Source: Umbilicaria muhlenbergii
Lineage: Eukaryota > Ascomycota > Lecanoromycetes > Umbilicariales > Umbilicariaceae
Direction of reading: 5' to 3'
Assembly (NCBI GenBank): GCA_000611775.1
Contig: KK106981.1
Coordinates: 4,714,927-4,778,926 of the forward strand
Length of the DNA stretch: 64,000 bases
Shown here: positions 10,078 to 21,691 of the stretch, one piece after another
How positions within the stretch are numbered: the stretch's first letter is position 1
Layout: the number at the start of each line of letters is the position of its first letter
Program-made: the position numbers and the translations under genes
Notes under the pieces: generated by a model
What the model saw: the letters and a program-made list of their open reading frames with translations, nothing else
Database searches by the model: none
What the model was told of the DNA's origin: nothing

Positions 10078-11847
10078 TCACGTGTTATAGCTGATGCGGA
10101 GTTTTGCCCGCGCACCGTCGTCGTCTTCCGTGCCCCAGCTGCCCTTCCACTTCTTCTCTTCCGCCCGTGCCAAGTTGAAGGCTTGCCGACAAGGCTCCGG
10201 CAGTTCCGACACAATGTGTTCGGGCACGTCCGTGAGCCCGCCCGGTCCGATGTCCAGCACCTCTCCATCCGGACCGGGTATACCCAGGCCCGACAGCGGA
10301 GGCGTGACGAGGTAGGTGTCGGCTATCATGAAATTGCGGGTGAACATCGGTGCGATGTCGGGGAAGATGGAGTCGCTGCTATGCTCTCCATCTAGCTGTG
10401 CTTCGCTGCTGATCCGAGCGAGGCTTCCATTCACGTGCCTGCCGCTGCTACCATTGGTAGTGATCCGCGCTCGTTTTGATGCCGTGGCCGGTGGGGGTAG
10501 CTGCTCCCACCGCGCGTGTGTGGGCTGCATGATTCGGGGGTATTGCATGGTGTTGGTGTGTGTGTCGTAGATGCCATTTGAATTCTGGCGCCGGTTAGCC
10601 GTGAGGGCGGAGTTGAAGCGGCTGCAAGTAATTAGCAAATCCAACCCTCATGAGTCCAAAGCTAGCTGTTCAATACCTGGCTTCTCGCGCATGCTCAAAC
10701 ATCCAGTTGACACCGGTGACGATGACTTTCCTTTTTTTGCCATCGACGGTTTTCCCGTTCGGCATTGGAACGCTTGGTGCACCCGAGTGATACACGCTGC
10801 TCGCACCGTGCCAGGCTACATAGCGATTCTTATCGTACGTTTCACCGCCGCCGGGCACCTTGTCGTCCGGCACCGCGAGTTCACCTTCAACATCTCCATT
10901 AGCCCTGGCCGCCGCCACCTGGTAATCGTCGATGACCTTCCTGCCACCGATGACGATACGTGCTCCAAATTCTCGAAAAACGGAACGGGCCGTGACCACG
11001 CCGATGGCCCGGCCTTTGTAGGAATGAGGTATGATGCTTCGTTCGATCAAATCGCGTTTCGCTTCCTCGGCAAGAATAATCTTGTAGAGCTGTCGGTGCT
11101 TCTGAAAAAAGAGGTAGCTGTCGCGGAAACCGATACACCTCGCGGGTTCGGTGGACAGCATGTATAATCGATCCCCCTTCCCAGAAATCGTAAAAACTCT
11201 CACCCGGTATTCTCGGCCGTCTTGTAACCGCCCCATTTTGTCAACCTTGGTCTCGCCGTCCGGATCCTCCGGCAGCTCGACTTCGTCGTCTCTGACGTTG
11301 GCCATATTGCCCTCCTTATCAACTGGCACCTGTGTAACATGTGACGGTCCCCCTCTTGCCTTGCCCCATCTGCCCCCGCCGAATCCACGTCCTCGCCAAC
11401 CTCCCCGCTTCCGGGGTGTACCAGTGTCTGATGCTGCATCTCGAGTGTCATGATCGTCTGGCGCATCCCAGTCCGGCGGACGGTTCTTGGGAGGTCTCCC
11501 CAAACGCCGCTTCCGTGGTATCGATGACTGTCCCCGCGCCGGTGTCAGTGGACGCGACAGCGCCTCTGAATCGTTCGCAGGCGTCCCGGGGTCCTCTTCC
11601 TCATCCTCTGCAGGATCTTGCTCTTCCTGCTCGTCGCCTTCGTCTTCCTGCGGCGTTGCAGGACCAGAGGGAAGTGCATCTGCCATATCGTCATCCGAAG
11701 CCTCGGGCACAGGCGGAATAGATGTTCCTGTACAGATGTCCGTTACTGGTAATTCACCCATAAAGGTGGCTTCTGCGCTGGCAATGGTGTTGACATACGT
11801 AAGGATGCGGCGGCAGCTTGCGCCGCTGCGCGTGGCCTTCTAGCCAT
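10078..11847 (-). CDS. rsc7: Chromatin-remodelling complex subunit Rsc7/Swp82 family
   Basis: Three exons (11847-11799, 11727-10677, 10621-10078) join in frame to 547 residues; introns are 11798-11728 and 10676-10622. Rsc7 (Npl6) in RSC and its paralogue Swp82 in SWI/SNF are accessory subunits of ATP-dependent nucleosome remodellers in the nucleus. The protein opens MARRPRAAAQAAAASL from a tiny first exon. An acidic stretch follows (about 40-65), then an AT-hook-like KRRLGRPPK (about 89-97), an Arg/Gly-rich segment (124-142) and the conserved domain (about 175-370). That domain contains YMLSTEPARCIGFRDSY, VTARSVFREFGARI, DDYQVAAAR and RYVAWHGASSVYH. The second intron splits the conserved FEHAREA-SRFNSAL junction. 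The C-terminus is a PP.SGLG-type proline segment common in filamentous fungi. The start is upstream of the ATG at 11761, which lies inside intron 1. Confidence 0.92.
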
Positions 11848-14451
11848 GATTCCTCGTAGGTCCCCAGGCCGGATCTTCGCGCAAACTTGTATAGTTACTT
11901 CTTTTCGGACCTTACCTTCACTTGACGCGTCAATAGTACTTTACGATTTGAGCCATGCGAATGGAGGTGAGGATCGCGACTTTGGCGAGCCGCAAAGTTT
12001 AGAGATTGCGCATGCTTGACAAGAGTCTATGCTACAACTCTTTGCGTACAAGATGTTTTGGAAACACCCTTTCTTACCTTCTCCACAATGTAACTCAGGA
12101 ACAATATAGAACGACAATCTACTAATCTACATAACATGCAAGTTATGTCGTGACTCGCTTTTTCAGACTGATTATGGCTGTCGAGCCAGGGCTTCCTTTG
12201 TGGATAACCAGTGATAACTTAAAATTACAGGGCAGTCTTTCATAGCCAGATGATGTGGTGCAGCTCCGACAGACCGTCATTTGTGTAGCAACCCAAATCA
12301 TGAATCACTAGCCACCCATATATCGTTGGCCCCTTGAGCTGCCATGTAAGCATCGGAAAGCCTTGACAAGGCTTGTTATCTCAGGCTGAGAGGCTTCCTT
12401 TGCCGCCACTGAAGCGAAGGCTCAGACCCAACATGAGGTGCGGTATTGTATGATGAACGCGTGCGCGCTCAGCTATCGTGGTACTTACATGCGAGGTGCG
12501 TGGCGAAGGGCAACGCCTGATGAGCTGGCGGATGCCCGAAAACCGTATGCCACACCTTCTGCCCCCGGCGATCACCCCATTCAGAGAGTGGTATATACGT
12601 GTCAATGCCCGCAAGAATCTCAACTGTGCTATCCTAAAGCAAGGTTGCATCGGTCTCTAGAAGTTCGGTATTGATCCTCCTGCCTCCCTTTCGGACAGCG
12701 ATCGGCCAGGCAGCCCAACAAGTATATCTTGCAGCTTCTCTTCCTTCACCAGAGATGAGTGGGGACTTTGCTTGTTGAGTCGACGGATCTCTTAACTCAA
12801 GTTCCGCAGGCTGGAAAGGAAGAGAGCTTTACCTTTACCCGGTCATCTATGAAGCAATCGCTCATCCCTATTTCCTAACCCCTAATCCCGAGATGACCAG
12901 ATCCTAGAGAGGTAGACTCTTTCTGCGGCAGGAAGATTAAAGTCACATAGCTTAGCCAATAGTCAAGCGCCTAGTTGTGACTTGTGAACCGAGGGGCGTA
13001 AAGAAGACCGAAGGAATCAAAGGCGACGAGGGAAGGGCAAAGAGGGAAGAGGGAAGAGGGGGGAGAGAGGAGAGAGGAGAGAAGAGAGAGTCTCCCCTCG
13101 GCCATACTGAACTCTTATTTGCGACGATGACGATGCCTCCCGTTAGCATTGCAGCTCATGCGGGAGACCTACTTTTGGGTTTGAAGCTGGATCTGGGGAA
13201 GCGCAAGTTATCCTCACTGCTACCATCACCCTCAGCATCATCCTTACCATCATCATCATCAGCATCGGCAGCAGCAGCATCAGCTCATCCATCCAAGAGA
13301 GACTGCCGCTATTCTTCCAGATCAGCCGCTGCGCTTGCTCTGGCCAATTATTTTGCCGCCTTCCCTGCTGACGCGAGCCTCTGGACTTGCCCCACGATCA
13401 CGACCACCGAAAGCGCAACTCATGTAACCAACCCGCCGTCTCACTCTCGTAGCGACTCTACTCTGCCACCCTCACTCCCATCATTGACACGCAAAGCACG
13501 AGGTTCGTCTCCGAGTGCCACCGTCGACGCAGTGGCTGGCAGTACGAGCGCAACGCGACACGGTGGTTTGGGAAAGCATCCACGGAGCTCGCCCTCACCC
13601 TCCATGTCAACTCATCACGATGGGTTCAACCCGCACACGGCAGCGGATTTACTCCGGCAGGCCATGCTCTCAAGGTAAGCCAGTATCTTCGTCTTCACTG
13701 TGTTGCTGTTGGCACTTCCGATCGTCTTCAATGTGCTGTGCTATTGTTCCATCCCATCCCGAGTCTCCGCTATCGACATTGGCCATCAGGCAGTTTGGAT
13801 TTGGATTTGGACTTGGACTTGGACTTGGACTTGGACTTGGATCTTGACTTGGACATGCACCTGGGCTTCGATTTCGACTTCGACTTCGCGGGAGAGCGGG
13901 GCAAGTGGAGAGGTCCAGCGGACTCGATTGCCGGTTCTGGCCAAGGCGGACCAGCAGACTTTTCACCTTCCCACAGAGCACTTTGATGGTCATTACCCTG
14001 CCGAGTTATTCCCATCGCCATCCGCTGTTGACCTTCTTGCTGGCCCCCCGCTGCTGCCTCTGTGTACCGCTCCCCTCGTACCTTCGTACCTTCTGTGCGC
14101 ATCCAAATCGACCAGTACAACGGCCAATCCACATGCTTACTGCCCTCTGACCAATGATCGCATTGCGGTACGAACCGAGGAACCGAGGAATCGATTACTT
14201 TTCCATCACCACAAATCTAGCATCTTGGATCTTGAACCTTGAGCGCTCCGATTCAGCTCTCCAACAATCCTAGGCTTGGTCCAATCCATCCAGCAGCTCC
14301 ACTGCATGAGAGACTCCTCAACTTTCCTAGCCTGCCAAAGTCTGTGGCGCTCGGCCAGTCTGACAATCCCCGCATGAGCTTCCACAGTCCCTCTTGTGCT
14401 GTACCCTTCTTGAACCGATCTACGCGCGCACCTTTTGTAGCAGTCTGGAAG
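11848..14451. promoter_or_regulatory. Divergent upstream region of rsc7 and sch9, with long probable sch9 leader
   Basis: No separate gene is supported in 2.6 kb. A purine tract occupies about 13000-13092. A 233-codon frame (12977-13678) is Ser/Ala-rich, ends at a good donor (AAG-GTAAGC at 13675) and could be an upstream exon or upstream frame of the sch9 transcript, but I find no acceptor that joins it in frame to the kinase. The hexanucleotide TTGGAC is repeated at 13795-13855. The pattern suits a very long, structured 5' leader for sch9, which is inference. Confidence 0.4.
13795..13855 (+). repeat. TTGGAC hexanucleotide microsatellite
   Basis: About ten tandem units of TTGGAC with TTGGAT and TTGACT variants. 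In one frame it reads Leu-Asp repeats, but the flanking frame lacks any domain, so it is treated as a simple repeat in the sch9 upstream region. Confidence 0.85.
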
Positions 14452-17346
14452 ATGGAAGAACATAACGTGACGGATACTAACGGTGTACATGAGTCCAGTC
14501 GCACGGCGGACGATGACCATGACCAAATCGGATCCAGCAGCACCACACCATCGGGTGTTGCCACACCGCGGCCAGACCCTTCAGACAAACGTTTGCCGAG
14601 CATAATGCATAGCTATTTTGGACAGGTTCGTGCAAGATCTTGTACAAGTCCTCCTTCCCCAGGTTTTTGTGCGCTTGCCACTCCTGCCGTGGACAACGGT
14701 ATTGTAAGCTACGAACCTGAGCAGCATGGGGTTCATGAAAGACCGGGCGACGCTCTCCCGACAGCTCCTAGTTCGCAGGATGGTTACACTAGCGATGGAG
14801 AGGATCATGCTCCGCCGTTGTTGCCACATGAGCGACTGCAGTTTCTGCAGCAGGGAGCCAAGTTTGATCATATCGAAGTTTACCCATTACCAACGCCACC
14901 GACGTCTTCATCGGCATCTTCCATCCACAAGGATGTGGAGACAGAGCCATCCGCGAAGGGTGTCACGCGTGGCAATTACGATCCTGTTGACAGTCGTCCT
15001 GCATTAGGCCGACTGAAATCAGCAACGGACGTTATGCCACTACGTACGCGCCGGCACACCTTTGGCCTGATCCCCCTCCACAGCATCATAACGAACTCCT
15101 CAGTCCATGCTGCGCATCTTTCGAACCCCACTGCCCCTTACCCGTCGACAACGCCCAGCACCCCAGTCAAAGATCCATACGCTGTTTCTGCCCACTCTTC
15201 TTTGACTTGGTCATTTTCTGAATTGGCGAAGCTAACATATGGCGTGGCGGCTCCGCCGCGTATGAAGAATACACCGCCACTTACTCCGAGAGCGCTTTCA
15301 AGCGAAGGCTCAACCGCCACCAAACCCGCCACGAAAGCTCCACAGACAACCCCAAGTCCGTCAAAGACCCAACCAGAAGACCCAGCCGCTAACGGGGGCC
15401 CGAAAAAAACTACTACTGTAAACGGTACAAATGTCCAGTCTATACCCAACAGCTCTGCGTCAGTTGGTCCACCCAAGGGGAAGTTGCTGGTTAGGATATC
15501 CGAAGCGAGAGGGCTGAAGCCGAGTTACGATCCCTACGTGGTTTGCGTTTTCGAATGGAATGAATACATATCACGGGGTCCGAAGCAGGAAGAGGTAGAT
15601 ATGGATAATGAGGAGCCAAAGGGGAAAGAAGATTCGTTAGGCAGCGTGCCCATCAAGCGATCGGGTAGTGACATGGGGAGAGCTATGGCGATCCCCATGA
15701 AGAGCCGTCAAAGTAGCACAACCAGTCTATCAGATCAAAAGAACTTCAAGAACGGCAGACAAGTGACCAGTCCAAAATGGGATCATGAAGCTATATTGTA
15801 AGCGTGTTGTCTTACTTCTACACCAGGTTCAAGCTGATTTTCTACGAAGTGACGTGGTTAGCAAGGAGTCAGAGCTGGACATCTATGTCTACGATCGCTC
15901 TAACCAAGACGCCTTCCTCGGCCATGTCAAAGTACGCCCAAGTATGAGCGACGATAAGACGGACCTCGATGGCTGGTTCAAGTTGGAAGGGCGACAACCT
16001 GACGAGAATGTCACTGGAGAGATCCACCTTAAGATGCGGTTTCAAAAAACAGATAAGAGACATTACGGCCCCGAAGACTTCCAGATCCTGAAGCTTATTG
16101 GGAAAGGTGAGGCGCGTTATGCTGTCTTTACGTCCGAACAGATCTAACTTGTAGATCAGGCACATTCGGTCAAGTATATCAAGTTAGGAAGAAGGATACT
16201 CAGCGCATCTATGCCATGAAAGTACTGTCTAAAAAGGTCATTGTGCAGAAGAAAGAAGTCGCCCACACTCTGGGCGAGCGAAATATCCTAGTCCGCACTG
16301 CTATGGCCGATTCAGCCTTCATCGTTGGCCTGAAATTCTCATTCCAGACTCCTACCGACCTCTACCTCGTGACAGATTATATGTCAGGGGGGGAGTTATT
16401 CTGGCATTTGCAGAAAGAGGGTAGATTCAACGAAGGGCGTGCGAAATTTTACATTGCCGAGCTCATTCTAGCACTTCAGCACCTCCACCAGCACGACATA
16501 GTGTACAGGGACCTGAAGCCGGAGAATATCTTACTCGATGCGAACGGTCACATCGCTCTGTGTGATTTCGGTCTGTCCAAAGCCAACCTCACCAAAAACG
16601 ACACTACAAACACCTTCTGTGGAACGACAGAGTATTTGGCACCGGAAGTTTTGTTGGACGAACAGGGCTACACCACCATGGTCGATTTCTGGTCACTTGG
16701 AGTTTTAGTGTTCGAGATGTGCTGTGGATGGAGTCCATTCTATGCTGAGGACACGCAACAAATGTACAAGAACATTGCTTTTGGCAAAGTCCGCTTCCCG
16801 CGCGACGCGCTCAGTACAGAAGGGAGGAACTTTGTCAAAGGGCTCCTGAACCGCAATCCGAAGCATCGCCTTGGCGCCACCAACGACGCAGAGGAGCTGA
16901 AGGCACATCCTTTCTTCGCCGACATTGACTGGGAAGCGTTGGCTCGGAAAAAGGTTGTGCCACCGTTTAAGCCCAAGCTTAAATCAGTCCTGGACACGTC
17001 GAACTTTGATCCCGAATTCACCAATGCTCTTCAAAACTCGTCGTCACTGAATGCTCGCGCGGCCGCCTTGGCAGCAGGTATTACCGCCTCGACGCCGCTC
17101 TCTCCAGGCATGCAAGCAAACTTCAAAGGCTTCACCTTCGTTGACGAAAGCAACATAGACGAGCATTTCAGAAGTCATGATTTGGAGAAGATGGATGAGG
17201 ATGAGAAAGAGGATGAAAAAGATGATGACGACGACTGGGAACAGCCATTTGATCTACAAGAAAGGAGTGAAGATCGTATGAGTGGCATCATCAAGGCCGG
17301 AAGCAACGAGGATGGGGTCTTCAATGAGAGCCACTTCGACGTCTGA
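14452..17346 (+). CDS. sch9: Sch9-type AGC serine/threonine kinase with N-terminal C2 domain
   Basis: Three exons (14452-15797, 15850-16106, 16160-17346) give 929 residues. Sch9/SchA is the fungal S6-kinase/Akt-like effector of TORC1 that couples nutrients to growth, stress and ageing. A Ser/Thr/Pro-rich N-terminus carries the GVATPRPDPSDKRLP block typical of filamentous-fungal Sch9. It is followed by a C2 domain (about 343-520: KLLVRISEARGL, YDPYVVCVFEW, DIYVYDRSNQDAFLGHV) with a 60-residue insertion, then the kinase (about 526-785). Catalytic features are GKGTFGQV, K555, YRDLKPEN (D652), DFG (D670), T-loop TFCGTTEYLAPE (T686), turn-motif STPLSP (near 846-849) and hydrophobic motif FKGFTF (T860). 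Introns 15798-15849 and 16107-16159 interrupt the C2 domain and the glycine loop. In-frame ATGs at 14374 and 14452 compete for the start; I prefer 14452. Confidence 0.95.
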
Positions 17347-18154
17347 CATTGCTCTTACTCGTTGACTTGGAGGACTCGATGCACACGTCTTTAGCAGCCT
17401 TCCTTCTCGACTTGTGAAGTGCATGCATACCATACCTCCTTGCTGCTGGGCTTTTTTATTTCCTCGCGCGGTTTATGTGGTCATCTGGCCATTGATGAAG
17501 ACGGCGATCGTCTATGCTAACGGCGCTCATGAGTACATACGCATACTCCCACTGTTGATGGAGGTTCCTTGCTTGTTGGAGCGACGCTGTGAAATACTTG
17601 CATTGGTAGGCGCAGGGGCAGCATTAATCGCATCATTGTCAGGGGGCCTTTTACATGACGGTTAGCAAAGCCAATGCATTCGTACATGCGTCCTGTGTAT
17701 AGTACTTCGAAAGATGCCGTCTTTACCACGTTGGCTCATGAGGCTGTCTCGTAAAAGATGACCGGTTGAGCGTACAGTGTTATATGCTTTGGCTTGACGC
17801 TCGTGAATACGACCATAACTCAACCATGTGTGCCTCTTGATTTGAACTTATTAAACATTGTGACGATTTACCATGCAGCTTGTAGCAGGACCTGGTGTAA
17901 TTCAAACAAACTCGTGTGAACATTTTTGGTGTGAGTCATTCATCCACGTTGAACTCCACTCACTCTCCCGCGCTGTGGTATTCCGGAATATTGATTCAAT
18001 CTCATTCAAGTAGCACTCACATCCCAAAAGCTTTCGATCCAAACTGCGTCACTTATCGGTAGCTATCCAATAATTTCCAATCACCGCATCACTTCCAGCA
18101 GCTCCATAGCCTGCATCAATCCCTTTTGGCATTCGCCAGCACTCACCACCAGAA
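17347..18154. other. Intergenic: sch9 3' end and deaminase-gene promoter
   Basis: About 800 bases between tandem genes. The first half reads as 3' untranslated sequence. The CT-rich stretch 18020-18150 directly before the next start looks like a promoter/leader. I see no gene or structured RNA here. Confidence 0.5.
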
Positions 18155-19715
18155 ATGTCTCCACGCACCGACCATTATTTGTCTCTCTGCCTCCACGAGG
18201 CTGCCAAGTCCCCTCTGCACTATCGTCATGGTTGCATCATTGTTCGTGGAGGCAAAGTTATCGGGCAAGGCTACAATGACAACCGTCCAGGTTTTGACGG
18301 CGGTTCGTTGAAGACTGGACGGCTGGCTTCCGCTGGCGGACTGAACGCTGTACTCGCTCTCAAGCAGAGAAAGGCACCCAAGGCTGAGGTGGAACATGGG
18401 CAATTAGCTGACTCTGTTGGCGGTGGACATCTGGCAAATACACCACTGTCAATGCACTCGGAGATGATGGCCATCCATTCGGCCCTTTCCCTCTCTAGTA
18501 ACCTTTCTGCGTCCAGCTCCCGCCGCGCTGCCTCATTGTTGCAAAAACCGTACCTCAAACTACAGGGTCGTGGTAAACGACAGCTACGACTACGAGGCCT
18601 TGAAGCGTACGTCAAGTCCGCATGCGGTCAGCAGCAGGCCGCCGGTGAGGGCATCGTCGCTCGTGGCAAGGTCGAGTCCGTCAACCAGCACGGTGGCGCG
18701 TCGCCGGTTCAAGAGTCACGCTTTGAAACCTTTGCATCTCAACGCAGTCAAGGACAAGGAGGAGGGCAAGGAGCAGGAGGAAGAGGAAAAGAAGGTGCGG
18801 GAGCCCCTCAACAACAGTGCCGAGAAAAACCGCAAGAGGACGCGATGTGGGAATTGTCACAGCGGTACGTGTTTTCAGCAACATCACCATCATCATCATC
18901 GCATCGCTCCGTTGCAGCAGCGACAAGAACAACAAGAAGAGCATAAGCGGCGTGTATCTGAGATCAGGGATGGTCGGCACGAGATTGGCCCGGCAGGTAC
19001 GATCATGAGCTCCCGTCCCACTGCACACGGCATTTGCAACGGTGGAAGACTATCTGGCCTGACTGTAAGTAAAGGAAATCAGCTCAATAGATCCAAAGGA
19101 ATTAATGTTAGTCAGGAACCACAATGCGACAACAGGAGCGAAAGAAAACAGGTCAAGCCGGCGCCCGCTGTACTCGCGCCTCAAGGTCGGACCGGGTCCA
19201 GTTCTCGAGCTGTTGTAGACAGGAAGAGAGATTCACGCTTGCAGGGTTCCGACTTGTATGTGGCTCGACTCGGCTGGGGATCACGCTTGCAGGTGCCCAG
19301 GCAGGACAGCGAGTCGTTACCGACCGCAGAGCTATCCAGCGAAACAGGGGATCGGCATGTTTCCGCAGGCTCCTTGCACGACGAGCTACGGGACCCTCAC
19401 CCTAATAGTCGAGGCCAAATACTTCGAGAGCCTAATACATCCAGTGGGCAGTCACCAGTGATCGGTGCCTCCCGTCCGTGCTATCGGTGCATCTCGATGG
19501 CATCGTCGGTCGGAGTCAGGCGAATGTACTGGACCAATGCCCAAGGTGAATGGGATGGCGGCAAGGTCCGCGATCTCGTCGACGCTCTCGAGCTTGCCGG
19601 ACTCGCGGAGGCGGACGACGGGCGTGAATGCGGGCTAAGCGGAGGCGCTGCAGGAAAGGGGTTCTTCGTGACCAAGCATGAAGTGCTCAGGCTCCGGAGG
19701 ATGATGGGGCCTTGA
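18155..19715 (+). CDS. Cytidine/dCMP-deaminase-fold protein with widely split zinc motif
   Basis: The N-terminal part (frame from 18155) has MSPRTDHYLSLCL, SPLHYRHGCIIVRGGKVIGQ and the zinc/catalytic half-site MHSEMMAI (H101, E103). The C-terminal part, in another frame, has the second half-site RPCYRCIS near 19468-19490 and RRMYWTNAQGEWDGGKVRDL, ending FFVTKHEVLRLRRMMGP. This order matches a Pezizomycotina family of deaminase-like proteins whose half-sites are separated by a long low-complexity insert; its substrate is unknown to me. An intron must join the frames. The best donor is GTACGT at 18865 with an acceptor near 18967 (18864/18968 joins in frame), but other acceptors are possible. 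A second, frame-neutral intron 19065-19115 (GTAAGT ... GTCAG) is plausible. The conserved blocks LYVARLGWGS and GSLHDELR in the second frame support it being coding. Confidence 0.78.
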
Positions 19716-21691
19716 CCGTGACTCGCAACGGGTATGGGGCGGTTCGAGGCCTAGTAATTCCAATGCGTCTGGGCAAAGAAGATACGGGTAGGAGTGCAAC
19801 GGCTAGCCATGAAAGAGGTACGGGTAAGCGCCCGCGCCCGAAGCTATCTCGTGGTCGAGCGACATAGACGCCTCAGCTTCCCAAGGCGGTAGCAAAATAG
19901 CAGTATCCAGGGGCTAAGGTAGTGCTCCTTTATGGCGTGACACCCATTTCCCAGCGTTTATTGCGCGTTCGGCTCCATCGAAATATAGCGACGTGGTGAT
20001 GAAGGATAGGAGAGTCGAGTTTATCATTGATCACGCCTAGAGTCTTCACGCAGCACGACGTGCGGTCCAGCATCACACCTCTATCCTTTGAATTGGCCCA
20101 GTGATCTGTGCATTGATCTGTCAAGCGCAAGGCGGCGCGACAGAAGAACAGGGGCCGCCGTGGGTGCAGGGAGTCCTTGTCATTCCCGGAGTGGACGGTG
20201 ATGCCCTCGAGTTCACTTTGTTGGGTGACACCAGCATCGCTTGCCCGTGTGCGCTGGAGCTGTGCATGTTGTACGACACCAGTGCGGAGAACAAGGCTGC
20301 GGCATGCGGTGCCTGCCAAGCAACAAGGCCGCGCACATGGCACCGGGAAGCGGCAAGGGTCGAGCGGTTGTCTGACCTGACTTTCAAGCCACTGTTTCCT
20401 CGACCAATCAACTGCAATTGCACCATGTCCACTCTCGAGTCTTCCTGGAGGGACCCAGTTTCCTTTCCCTTGTACCTCGTGCCACCAGCAATGGGCTACG
20501 ATCCGACTACTCGGAGTACTCCTACTCCGTACTCGCGTCCGTACTTTAGCTGCCACAGTGCCAAGCTCGCCGGTGACGGAGAAAACCGGGATCGTAGATG
20601 GCTCAACAGCTCAACAGCTCAATAGTTCGACGAGGTTGATAGATACAGAGGCATCCTCGGTGACAAACTTATGGAGCTAGACTAGATCTACAATGACGTC
20701 CCCGAAAGGAGTTGAATGTATCTTGATATTGTGAAGTTATCTGTTGATGAAACTTCTGTCGCTTATCAAGGTACGGGCATTCCTTATTCCGTACGAAAGA
20801 CCCACTTTACCGGATGAGGTGCTGACAAGATTCGCTGATGGTGCTTACATCATCAATCGCCGTCAGCCGACGCTTCTCCCAAACTCTACAAGTAGCACAC
20901 CATCATGCTGCTGTTCCTTGTGACGAGTGTGTGACGACTGCCTTGTGGTCTGCTGGTCGATGCCTTCGGATGCCTTCGGATGCCTGATCAAATGCACGCT
21001 GTCAATTTTCCATCTCCTCCGCAGCAAAGGCAGCTCCAGTCCTCCGTACCCTATCCCAGCTTGTTTGCCACAGGCCGTTTTCTTCTTTGCGGACCAGGGA
21101 TCGTCCTCCGGAGGCTTCTCCTCGTTCCTTTGGGGATGGTCGAAGGGGTGGAGATGCCCCATCTAGGCAAATGGGCAGACGACACCCCTGTCCAGCCAAC
21201 CGTCACGGATACGAATCAGAATTATTGGAATCATGAGAGTGTGGGTGGGACAAAGTGTGGCTGTGCCTGCGTCTGCGTGTCTGCCGAATGGGGGGTCGAA
21301 GCTAGGTACCTAGCCGTCACTAGCACCTGGGGTTACCTTATTCTTGGCCTCATGCTCTTCCCCGTCTTGGTCGCAATCTTCGCATCCCATCGCCATCGCC
21401 ATCGCCATCGCTCTCGCTCTCGCATCGCCATCGCCATCTCGGGGCTCTCACTCCTTCATGTCATCTCCGTCGCTATTCGATTATCCAACGAGTATCTACG
21501 TACTTTGTCTTTTCACATTCCTCTACGGGTATCCTTAATGTAATCACCTCTTGTCTGAAATCGACTACTTCCAATAAGCAAGCTGGACATGATGGATCCC
21601 TATCGAACAAAGCGACGGACCTTGGACCCCATGGATGCGGTTAATAACAGGCAGGCTCCTCGTACTCAGCCCTACGTCCTGACTCATACTG
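19716..21691. other. Intergenic region with no supportable gene
   Basis: Two kb between tandem plus-strand genes. Overlapping long frames on both strands (19930-20556 minus, 20101-20625 plus) have no recognisable domain and look like chance frames in GC-balanced DNA. Notable are a GAGTACTCC/CTCCGTACTC palindrome cluster at about 20509-20545, CTAGGTACCTAG at 21302-21313 and a CATCGC microsatellite at 21381-21440. A short frame starting ATGATGGATCC at about 21591 overlaps the next gene's start out of frame and could be an upstream ORF. Confidence 0.45.
21381..21440 (+). repeat. CATCGC/TCTCGC hexanucleotide microsatellite
   Basis: Tandem CATCGC units followed by TCTCGC units and CATCGC again, in the upstream region of the F-box gene. 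A simple repeat without coding support. Confidence 0.8.

Noticed and set aside
13738-13986. Frame with Leu-Asp repeats
   Set aside because: Produced by the TTGGAC microsatellite; no domain on either side.
18155-19715. A link between the deaminase-fold gene and the mutated repeat block nearby
   Set aside because: The protein resembles a widespread ascomycete family, and RIP in known fungi depends on cytosine methyltransferase-like proteins. Proximity alone is no evidence.
19741-19760. GGTTCGAGGCC, a match to a tRNA B box
   Set aside because: No A box at the right distance and no pairing acceptor stem; it lies just behind the deaminase stop codon and is best seen as chance.
19930-20625. Long overlapping frames on both strands between the deaminase and F-box genes
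   Set aside because: No domain, no conserved motif and no splice pattern; the Cys/Arg-rich composition is typical of chance frames in GC-balanced DNA.
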